A stretch of 17,571 nucleotides of DNA from Phoenicibacter sp963588595 (GTDB lineage Bacteria; Actinomycetota; Coriobacteriia; Coriobacteriales; Eggerthellaceae). The position numbers were made by a program, and so were the translations under genes. The notes under the pieces are model-generated. The model made no database searches. It saw nothing but the letters and a program-made list of their open reading frames with translations, and had not been told where the DNA came from. Numbering within the stretch: the stretch's first letter is position 1; each line of letters begins with the position of its first letter. Below, in pieces: positions 1 through 5,769 of this stretch. The stretch is from contig CAVAIA010000038.1 in the NCBI GenBank assembly GCA_963588595.1, forward strand, positions 1-17,571, given 5' to 3'.

Positions 1-2085
1 CCTGCGGCTATGAGATACACCGAGGCAAGGCTCGACAAAGCAGCTTTGGAGATGTTGCGTGATTTAGACAAAGAGACTGTTGAGTGGATGCCAAACTATG
101 ATGAAACTCTTCAAGAACCAGAGGTTTTGCCTGCAAGGTTCCCTTGTCTTTTAGTAAATGGTTCCTCAGGAATTGCTGTTGGAATGGCAACGAACATTCC
201 TCCTCATAATCTAGGAGAAGCCATAGATGCAACAATTTTGATGCTTGAGGATGAAGAGACTTCCACCGAAAAACTTATGGAGGTTATGCCAGGTCCGGAT
301 TTCCCAACGGGCGGTCGCATCATGGGAACGAAGGGCATTCGCGATGCTTATGAGACTGGGCATGGAAACATCACTTTGCGTGCAACTTTTGAAATTGAAG
401 AGAAAAAGACTGGCCGTCAACAAATAATCGTCAAAGAAATTCCTTATATGGTAAACCGGACCCGATTGATGGAAAAATTGGGCGAACTTGTTCGCGAAAA
501 ACAATTCCCAGAAATTTCTAACATCCATGACGGGGCCGACAGGCATGGCATCGATATTATCATTGAGCTTAAAAATGGAGCGTTGGCTGAAGTAGTTATA
601 AACAAACTTTGCAAGCATACTCAATTGCAAACAGGAATTGGAATCAACATGCTTGCTTTGGTCGACGGAACTCCTAAGGTTTTGAGCTTGCGAGAAATTT
701 TGAAGCTTTATATAAAGCATCAAATCGAGGTCGTGACAAGAAGATCGATCTTTGATAAGAAAAAAGCCGAAGAAAGAGCTCACATTCTTGAAGGCTACGT
801 CATAGCTCTAGATAACATCGACGAAGTTATAAAAATAATACGAGGCAGCCAAACGGATAAGGAAGCAAAGGCTGAACTTATGAGTAGGTTTGGTCTAACT
901 CAAGTTCAAGCGGACGCCATTTTGGAAATGCGACTGCGTCGTTTGACGGGGCTCGAGAGAGAAAAAATTGAGGATGAATTAAAAGAACTTCGCGAGAAAA
1001 TTGCATATTTGCAAAGCTTGCTTGATGATGAGACAAAACTTAAAGGAGTCATCAAGGAAGAGATGCTCGAGATTAAAAAGAAGTTTAACACTCCGAGAAA
1101 AACAGTCATCGGTCAAGCGAGCAGGGATATTGAAGTTATGGATCTTATCGCTGACGATGACATGGTTGTTACGCTTACGAATGCGGGATACATTAAACGT
1201 TTGCCTGCAACCACCTACCGTCAACAAAAAAGAGGCGGCAAGGGAATGCAAGGCGTTAATTTAAAGGAGAGTGACTTTGTTGTCCATATGGGAATAGCAA
1301 GCGCTCACAGTTGGCTTTTGCTTTTCAGCTCAAAAGGCAAAGTTTATAGAATGAGAGTCTATGAGATTCCAGAAGCAAGCCGCCAAGCGAGAGGAACAGC
1401 TATAGTCAACTTGCTTCCTTTGGAGAAAGACGAAACAATATCCAGCGTGATTTCAACAAAAACATTTGCGCCTGACGAATTTTTGATGTTTGCGACTAAG
1501 AATGGAATGTGCAAAAAGACAGCGCTAGATTTGTATGACAGAAATAGACAAAATGGCTTGATTGCTATCAACTTAAAAGACGATGATGAGTTGATAAGCG
1601 TGCAAAAAGTTGCCCCTGGAGAAAAAGTTATGCTCGTCTCTTCTTTAGGCAAAGCGATTTTATGGGATGAGTCGGAAGTTCGCGCAATGGGAAGAGGAAC
1701 TATGGGAGTTAGAGGCATGACAGTTCCTGCAGGAGCGAGAGTTTTGGGAATGGAAGTTGCAAGAGAGGGAGACGAGCTGTTCGTTGTTACAGAAAGAGGT
1801 TATGGAAAGAGAACCAGCGTTAGCGAGTATGCAGAACATCACCGCGGCGGCCAGGGAGTTTTCACAATTCAAATGACCCAGAAAAAAGGACTTCTCGTTG
1901 GAATGAAAGTTGTTAGAGAAGAAGACGAAATAATGTTAATTTCTGAGGAAGGTGTTATAACGCGAACAAGCGTTAAAGGAATTTCGAAATTGGGTAGAAG
2001 TACCCAAGGAGTTAAAGTGATGAACGTTGCTAGCGGAGATAAAGTGACAGCTGTGGCTGTTTCCACTAATGATGAGGAAGTTTAG
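1..2085 (+). CDS. gyrA: DNA gyrase subunit A, 3' part (5' end outside window)
   Basis: GyrA is the breakage-reunion subunit of the GyrA2GyrB2 topoisomerase that introduces negative supercoils. The reading frame is open from base 1, so the gene continues to the left; 694 codons and a TAG stop are visible. The first residues read PAAMRYTEARL, which places the catalytic DNA-linked tyrosine at bases 16-18. About the first 115 residues, including most of the quinolone-resistance region, are missing. VNGSSGIAVGMATNIPPHN follows at bases 166-222, then the tower and coiled-coil region. The C-terminal beta-pinwheel begins with the GyrA box QKRGGKG (1225-1245), which separates gyrase from ParC; the usual box is QRRGGKG, so the second position is Lys. 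Six pinwheel repeats appear present and the protein ends in a short acidic tail (NDEEV). The aminopeptidase gene follows after 36 bases with no terminator between, so cotranscription is likely. Confidence 0.97.
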   Translation, partial: PAAMRYTEARLDKAALEMLRDLDKETVEWMPNYDETLQEPEVLPARFPCLLVNGSSGIAVGMATNIPPHNLGEAIDATILMLEDEETSTEKLMEVMPGPDFPTGGRIMGTKGIRDAYETGHGNITLRATFEIEEKKTGRQQIIVKEIPYMVNRTRLMEKLGELVREKQFPEISNIHDGADRHGIDIIIELKNGALAEVVINKLCKHTQLQTGIGINMLALVDGTPKVLSLREILKLYIKHQIEVVTRRSIFDKKKAEERAHILEGYVIALDNIDEVIKIIRGSQTDKEAKAELMSRFGLTQVQADAILEMRLRRLTGLEREKIEDELKELREKIAYLQSLLDDETKLKGVIKEEMLEIKKKFNTPRKTVIGQASRDIEVMDLIADDDMVVTLTNAGYIKRLPATTYRQQKRGGKGMQGVNLKESDFVVHMGIASAHSWLLLFSSKGKVYRMRVYEIPEASRQARGTAIVNLLPLEKDETISSVISTKTFAPDEFLMFATKNGMCKKTALDLYDRNRQNGLIAINLKDDDELISVQKVAPGEKVMLVSSLGKAILWDESEVRAMGRGTMGVRGMTVPAGARVLGMEVAREGDELFVVTERGYGKRTSVSEYAEHHRGGQGVFTIQMTQKKGLLVGMKVVREEDEIMLISEEGVITRTSVKGISKLGRSTQGVKVMNVASGDKVTAVAVSTNDEEV

Positions 2086-2121
2086 GCTTTTTAAGTTTCA
2101 ATTTAAAAGGAGTTAACAGAG

Positions 2122-3528
2122 ATGGAAAATAAGCAAGCTTGGCTAAAATACGACAAAAAGACGCGCGAAGAGGTGGACGCTTTTTGCAAGAGTTACATCG
2201 ATTTTTTAAGCTCCCATAAAAGTGAGAGAGAGTTTGCTAAGGGAACTATTGAGCTTGCCGAAGAGTGTGGATATGAGCCGCTTGAAGAAAAAATTAAGAA
2301 CAAAAGCGGCTTAAAGGCAGGCGATAAGATTTGGGCTTCTTATAAAAATAAGTCTGTTGTTTTAGTACACATCGGCGAGCAAGATGTGGAAGACGGCTTG
2401 AATATTTTGGGCGCACACATTGATTCCCCAAGGCTTGATATTAAACAAAACCCATTTTATGAGAAAAACGAGTTTGTTTTGATGGACACTCATTATTATG
2501 GCGGAATTAAAAAATACCAATGGGTGACGTTGCCTTTGGCAATTCATGGAGTTATAGCGCTTAAGAGCGGAGAAGTTAAAGAAATAGTCATAGGTGAAGA
2601 CGAAAATGACCCAGTTTTTTGCATAAGCGACATTTTGCCTCATTTAGGCGCAGAACAAATGAAAAAAGATGCTCCTAAAATTGTTGAAGGCGAAGACCTC
2701 GACTTAATTGTTGGAAATGAAACAACTTCAAAATTAAAAGAGGACAAAGAAGTAAAAGAGGCGATCAAGGAACACACCATAAATCTTGTCAAAGAGAAGT
2801 ATGGAATAGAAGAAGAAGATTTCTTAAGCGCCGAGCTTGAAGTTTTTCCTGCTGGAAAAGCAAGAGAGATGGGATTCGATCGCTCTATGATTTTAGCGTA
2901 TGGACAAGATGATAAAGTTTGCGCTTACTCATCGATAATGGCGCAATTTCATTTGGTTGATCCTGGTCAAGCCCCGAAGAAAACATGCGTTTGCGTGCTA
3001 ACTGACAAAGAGGAAATAGGAAGCGTTGGGGCAACTGGCATGGAAAGCGCGTTCTTTGAGAACACGATCTCTGAGATTTGTGAACTTTTGGGTAAGAGCG
3101 GGTCGTTGGTCGTTAAGAGAACGCTTGCAAATTCGAAGATGCTTTCAACGGACGTTAATGCGGGAGTTGACCCTCTCTATGAAAGTGTTTTTGAGCAAAA
3201 AAATGCATCATTTTGCGGAAGAGGGTTGGTGTTTAGCAAGTTCACTGGAAGCAGAGGAAAGAGCGGATCTAACGATGCAAATGCAGAATTTGTTGCTCAA
3301 ATTAGAAAGATAATGGACGATGCTGATGTTTCATATCAGTTCGCAGAATTAGGGAAAGTTGACGTTGGAGGCGGAGGGACAATAGCCTTCGTCACGGCTA
3401 ACCTTGGGATGGATGTTATCGATTCAGGAGTGGCGGTTTTGTCTATGCACTCCCCATGGGAGATAACTTCTAAATGCGATGTTTATGAAGCATGGCGTGG
3501 ATATAAAGCATTTTTGCTCAACGCCTAG
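2122..3528 (+). CDS. M18-family zinc aminopeptidase
   Basis: This is a 468-residue cytosolic metallo-aminopeptidase of family M18 (relatives of yeast aminopeptidase I and aspartyl aminopeptidase), which removes N-terminal residues during peptide turnover. Family M18 enzymes use two metal ions and usually form dodecamers. The expected metal ligands are visible: His99 in GAHIDSPRLD, Asp264 in GQDDK, the catalytic and binding Glu297/Glu298 in DKEEIGSVG, Asp344 in STDVNAG, and His443 in MHSPWE. The length fits the bacterial aminopeptidase-I branch. The ATG start follows a strong ribosome binding site (AAAAGGAG, about 2105-2112). The gene sits 36 bases after gyrA, so it probably shares that transcript; the pairing suggests no functional link. 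Family assignment is firm, but substrate preference (acidic or neutral N-terminal residue) cannot be read from the sequence. Confidence 0.93.
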   Translation: MENKQAWLKYDKKTREEVDAFCKSYIDFLSSHKSEREFAKGTIELAEECGYEPLEEKIKNKSGLKAGDKIWASYKNKSVVLVHIGEQDVEDGLNILGAHIDSPRLDIKQNPFYEKNEFVLMDTHYYGGIKKYQWVTLPLAIHGVIALKSGEVKEIVIGEDENDPVFCISDILPHLGAEQMKKDAPKIVEGEDLDLIVGNETTSKLKEDKEVKEAIKEHTINLVKEKYGIEEEDFLSAELEVFPAGKAREMGFDRSMILAYGQDDKVCAYSSIMAQFHLVDPGQAPKKTCVCVLTDKEEIGSVGATGMESAFFENTISEICELLGKSGSLVVKRTLANSKMLSTDVNAGVDPLYESVFEQKNASFCGRGLVFSKFTGSRGKSGSNDANAEFVAQIRKIMDDADVSYQFAELGKVDVGGGGTIAFVTANLGMDVIDSGVAVLSMHSPWEITSKCDVYEAWRGYKAFLLNA

Positions 3529-3541
3529 AACTTATGAATTA

Positions 3542-3566
3542 AAAAATAAAGGGAAGTTTTATTTTT
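3542..3566 (+). terminator. AT-only hairpin, possible weak terminator
   Basis: A perfect 9-bp inverted repeat, AAAAATAAA / TTTATTTTT, with a 7-nt loop (GGGAAGT) begins 13 bases after the aminopeptidase stop. The 3' arm doubles as a U-rich tract, so it could end the gyrA-aminopeptidase transcript. The stem contains no G-C pair, so it would be a weak terminator. It also lies just upstream of the tRNA -10 box and may simply be AT-rich promoter DNA. Confidence 0.3.
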
Positions 3567-3570
3567 ACGC

Positions 3571-3576
3571 TAAAAT
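3571..3576 (+). promoter_or_regulatory. Candidate -10 box of the tRNA-Ser gene
   Basis: TAAAAT lies 13 bases before the mature 5' end of the tRNA, a sensible distance for a tRNA promoter. I find no convincing TTGACA-like -35 at 16-18 bases upstream (the sequence there is AAAGGG-like). Support therefore rests on the -10 match and position alone. Confidence 0.4.
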
Positions 3577-3589
3577 AGATTAGTGGCAC

Positions 3590-3680
3590 GGAGGAGTGAC
3601 CGAGAGGCCGAAGGTGCTCGCCTGCTAAGTGAGTATGGGCCACAAGCCCATCTAGGGTTCGAATCCCTACTCCTCCGCCA
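3590..3680 (+). tRNA. tRNA-Ser, anticodon GCU (reads AGC/AGU), CCA encoded
   Basis: This is a complete type II tRNA with a long variable arm. The acceptor stem is GGAGGAG (3590-3596) with CTCCTCC (3670-3676), followed by discriminator G3677 and an encoded CCA at 3678-3680. The anticodon stem CTCGC/GTGAG holds the loop CTGCTAA with anticodon GCT at 3624-3626. The variable arm is a stem of the ATGGGC/GCCCAT type around loop CACAA. The T arm is TAGGG-TTCGAAT-CCCTA. Discriminator G and the long variable arm are the serine identity features. A TTTTT run starts two bases after CCA and could help end the transcript. The neighbouring gene on the minus strand ends only 4 bases away. Confidence 0.97.
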
Positions 3681-3684
3681 GTTT

Positions 3685-4050
3685 TTACTCTTCCGATTTT
3701 TTCTTGAAGAACTTTTTAAAATCAATCCTTTTCCACGGGTAGCGAGGACGATTCTTAAGAAAAATTCTTTTGCACATGAGAGCAATAAAATAAGCGATTA
3801 GGCACAACGCTAAACAAGCGCCAGACAGTTCTATCACCGCTAGATTATTATCAAGAATTGCATATAAGGTGATTATTATCAAGGCAATTGAAAAAAAGGC
3901 GTTTACATAAAGAACAAGTTTGATGAAAAATTCTTTTGCAACAGAAGATCCTTTTTTCTCAGAGAGGATTAAGTAGCCAATAACAGCGATAATGCCGATT
4001 AGAATTTCTAAGGGCATCATTCTAAATATTGCAACGATTATTCTTGCCAT
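3685..4050 (-). CDS. Small membrane protein of unknown function
   Basis: I do not recognise this 121-residue protein. It has three clear hydrophobic spans: about residues 13-29, 43-65 and 70-92. A short Lys-rich loop (SEKKGSSVAKEF) separates spans one and two. The tail is strongly basic and ends in a Lys-rich stretch (KRIDFKKFFKKKSEE), predicted cytoplasmic by the positive-inside rule. There is no signal-peptide cleavage site, enzyme motif or metal-binding cluster. The ATG start has no Shine-Dalgarno but sits exactly 6 bases after a TAGAAT box, so translation may be leaderless. It lies 14 bases downstream of the Ppx/GppA gene and may also be read through from it. The intact frame, hydrophobic pattern and position between recognised genes argue that it is real; function is unknown. 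Confidence 0.75.
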   Translation of the reverse strand: MARIIVAIFRMMPLEILIGIIAVIGYLILSEKKGSSVAKEFFIKLVLYVNAFFSIALIIITLYAILDNNLAVIELSGACLALCLIAYFIALMCKRIFLKNRPRYPWKRIDFKKFFKKKSEE

Positions 4051-4056
4051 AGATAA

Positions 4057-4062
4057 ATTCTA
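4057..4062 (-). promoter_or_regulatory. Candidate -10 box for a leaderless transcript
   Basis: On the minus strand TAGAAT is followed by six bases (TTATCT) and then the ATG of the small membrane protein. A transcript starting at the usual distance would begin on the A of that ATG. No ribosome binding site is present, which fits leaderless initiation. No clear -35 is visible, and the box lies in the 14-base gap after the upstream phosphatase gene. Confidence 0.4.
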
Positions 4063-4064
4063 CT

Positions 4065-5012
4065 TTATAAATTGAGAAGGGAGAGAAGATAGCCCTCACG
4101 AATTCCCCCGCGGCAAATGTCGATAGTCGAGCAATTTGACGTTTCCATAATTTCTTCAATGATGGCAAGCCCAGGCAAAAGAGAATGAAGACGATCTGGG
4201 GTTGCTTTAACAGCTAAATGAGCAAATTTATCTTGGTCAGAAAAATAGAGATCCTTTATGTCTTTTATATCGCTTTTCCAAATGTGGCGAGGAGTTTTCT
4301 TTAATTCTTTGATTTCACGAGTTAACTTTGAAATTGCACGAACGCTGCCGCCTATCGCATAAAGGTTTTTGTTCTTTTTAAGAGGAGCTTCTTTCTTTTT
4401 TATAAGAGATTTAGTTTTTTCTCTAATTTTTAGATATTCGTTCTTTTTAGGAAGAAGGCATTTTACATAAGTTGAATATGCGCTAACGCATCCAATGTCG
4501 AGGCTGCATGTCTCAAAATTTGTATCGTTAAAAGATGAAATCTCGCAACTTCCTCCTCCAAGGTCTATTAAGCAACCTTGACTTATATCATTTTTAAAAC
4601 AAGCCCCTGCGATCCCAAGCTTGGCTTCATCTTGCGTTGAAAGAAGATCAATTTTTTTGCCGATCGAGGCTTCAATTTTTTCTATCGCGTTTTTGCTGTT
4701 GCTTGCGTTTCTCAAAACTGCTGTTGCGAAAATGTTTATGTCGTCGCATCCTAAATTTTTAGCACGCGTTATTTGAGCCTTTAGAACTCTTGAAGCTTTG
4801 TCAACTCCAAGATCGCTAAAGACATTGTCTTTGACATAGGCAGAAAGACCAGCAACGATTTTTACATCGAAAAGTTCTTTAATTTGAGGCAATTTGCCAT
4901 TAATTTCATTTCGCGAGGTGACAGAAAAGACGGCCAAACGGATTGTGTTTGAGCCGGTGTCTATAACAGCGATTTTTCTATTTTCACTTATTTTTGAGGG
5001 ATCTAATTTCAC
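4065..5012 (-). CDS. Ppx/GppA-type exopolyphosphatase / pppGpp phosphatase, short form
   Basis: This is a 315-residue member of the ASKHA (actin/hsp70/sugar kinase) superfamily, Ppx/GppA family, acting in the cytosol on inorganic polyphosphate chains or on pppGpp. The phosphate-1 loop AVIDTGSNTIRL is at about 15-26. The catalytic-Glu region TQDEAKLGIAG is at 126-136 (Glu129 by alignment). The phosphate-2 loop CLIDLGGGSCEI is at 147-158, the adenosine-type motif AIGGSVRA at 219-226, and GGIREGYLL near the end. The protein stops after the two actin-like domains, so it lacks the C-terminal HD domain of E. coli Ppx; the length resembles short actinobacterial Ppx proteins. The start is GTG at 5012 with no Shine-Dalgarno. 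The gene is divergent from efp across a 160-base gap. Polyphosphatase versus pppGpp hydrolase cannot be settled from sequence. Confidence 0.9.
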   Translation of the reverse strand: MKLDPSKISENRKIAVIDTGSNTIRLAVFSVTSRNEINGKLPQIKELFDVKIVAGLSAYVKDNVFSDLGVDKASRVLKAQITRAKNLGCDDINIFATAVLRNASNSKNAIEKIEASIGKKIDLLSTQDEAKLGIAGACFKNDISQGCLIDLGGGSCEISSFNDTNFETCSLDIGCVSAYSTYVKCLLPKKNEYLKIREKTKSLIKKKEAPLKKNKNLYAIGGSVRAISKLTREIKELKKTPRHIWKSDIKDIKDLYFSDQDKFAHLAVKATPDRLHSLLPGLAIIEEIMETSNCSTIDICRGGIREGYLLSLLNL

Positions 5013-5021
5013 AATATATAA

Positions 5022-5027
5022 ATTTTA
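5022..5027 (-). promoter_or_regulatory. Candidate -10 box of the Ppx/GppA gene
   Basis: On the minus strand TAAAAT lies nine bases before the GTG start, which would give a leader of only about two bases. It sits within the 3' arm of the inverted repeat at 5024-5047. No Shine-Dalgarno precedes the GTG. There is no clear -35. Confidence 0.35.
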
Positions 5028-5047
5028 CACCTTGAAAGAAGTGTAAA
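5024..5047. promoter_or_regulatory. Inverted repeat overlapping the phosphatase promoter; candidate operator
   Basis: TTTACAC, 10 bases, GTGTAAA form a perfect 7-bp dyad. It overlaps the candidate -10 of the divergent Ppx/GppA gene, a position typical of a repressor site. It is not followed by a T-run on either strand, so it is not a terminator. I cannot match it confidently to a known regulator: the half-sites do not fit CIRCE or Rex boxes. The rest of the 160-base gap (5013-5172) holds the efp promoter and leader and no recognisable gene. Confidence 0.35.
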
Positions 5048-5112
5048 GATTTCCGTTTTCATTTGTTGCTAACTTAAGAGAAGGAGGGTGGCTGCAAATA
5101 AAGCCTTTGTTA

Positions 5113-5121
5113 TGGTAAAAT
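5113..5121 (+). promoter_or_regulatory. Candidate extended -10 promoter of efp and the biotin operon
   Basis: TGGTAAAAT matches the extended -10 form (TGN plus TANNNT). The start of transcription would fall near 5128, leaving a leader of roughly 45 bases that contains the AAGGGGGA ribosome binding site. A second weaker -10-like box, CATAAT, lies at 5142-5147. The -35 region is poor (TGCAAA near 5093-5098). Confidence 0.4.
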
Positions 5122-5172
5122 TAAGTTTCGCAATTTTTATGCATAATTGACAACTTAAAAGGGGGAAGTGAC

Positions 5173-5736
5173 GTGGCCCAAATTTCAACAGCGGATTTTA
5201 AAAATGGAATGTGCATCGAGCTCAATGGAAAGCTTTGCACGATAGTTGAATTTCAACATGTTAAGCCAGGCAAAGGAAGCGCTTTTGTCCGAACGAAGCT
5301 AAAGGATATAAAAACAGGGCGTGTCGTTGACCACACTTTTAATGCAGGAGTAAAATGCGAGAACGTTCGTCTTGAATCCAAAAAAATGCAATACCTCTAT
5401 TCAGATGGTAGCGATTTTTATTTTATGGATAATGAAACATATGAGCAAATTTCGATGCCTTCATCAACTGTAGGCGAAGCTGCAAAGTGGTTAAAAGAAA
5501 ATGATGACGCAACATTGCTTTACGCGGCAGACGAACTTATTTCTCTTGAGCCGCCGATGTTTGTTGAGCTGGAAGTGACCTCAACTGAGCCTGGGTTTAA
5601 AGGAAACACAGTGCAAGACACGCTTAAACCTGCAACTTTAGAAACGGGAGTTGAAGTTCAAGTTCCAACATTTATAGAAATAGGCGATGTTTTGCAAATT
5701 GACACTCGAGATGGTCATTTTGTAAAAAGAGTGTAG
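5173..5736 (+). CDS. efp: Elongation factor P
   Basis: EF-P is a tRNA-shaped ribosomal factor that relieves stalling at polyproline stretches. The 187-residue protein matches the family length. The N-terminal KOW-like domain opens with STADFKNGMCIELNGKL, and the loop that reaches the peptidyl-transferase centre reads HVKPGKGSAFVR, with Lys34 at the tip. OB domains II and III follow, including DHTFNAGVK, and it ends GDVLQIDTRDGHFVKRV. Lys34 is modified by beta-lysylation in some bacteria and other lineages use different chemistry or none; no modification enzyme is encoded in this window. The start is GTG at 5173, 7 bases after an AAGGGGG run. It heads the biotin-carboxylase operon, 33 bases ahead of the next gene, the same neighbour order as in many Gram-positive genomes. 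Confidence 0.97.
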   Translation: MAQISTADFKNGMCIELNGKLCTIVEFQHVKPGKGSAFVRTKLKDIKTGRVVDHTFNAGVKCENVRLESKKMQYLYSDGSDFYFMDNETYEQISMPSSTVGEAAKWLKENDDATLLYAADELISLEPPMFVELEVTSTEPGFKGNTVQDTLKPATLETGVEVQVPTFIEIGDVLQIDTRDGHFVKRV

Positions 5737-5769
5737 GTTTTAAAGAAAGGTTTTTTAAAGGTTTAAATA

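Noticed and set aside
211..783. 190-codon open frame on the minus strand
   Set aside because: It is antisense to strongly conserved gyrA sequence, has no ribosome binding site and no recognisable domain.
1..2085. ParC (topoisomerase IV) instead of GyrA
   Set aside because: A GyrA box (QKRGGKG) and a full C-terminal pinwheel are present, which ParC lacks.
3590..3680. tRNA-Ser as an integration site with an adjoining island
   Set aside because: No integrase, no repeated tRNA 3' end, and the flanking genes are chromosomal housekeeping types.
5013..5172. Riboswitch or small RNA in the ppx-efp gap
   Set aside because: Apart from the 7-bp dyad and promoter-like boxes I see no conserved riboswitch core, second stem or terminator in these 160 bases.
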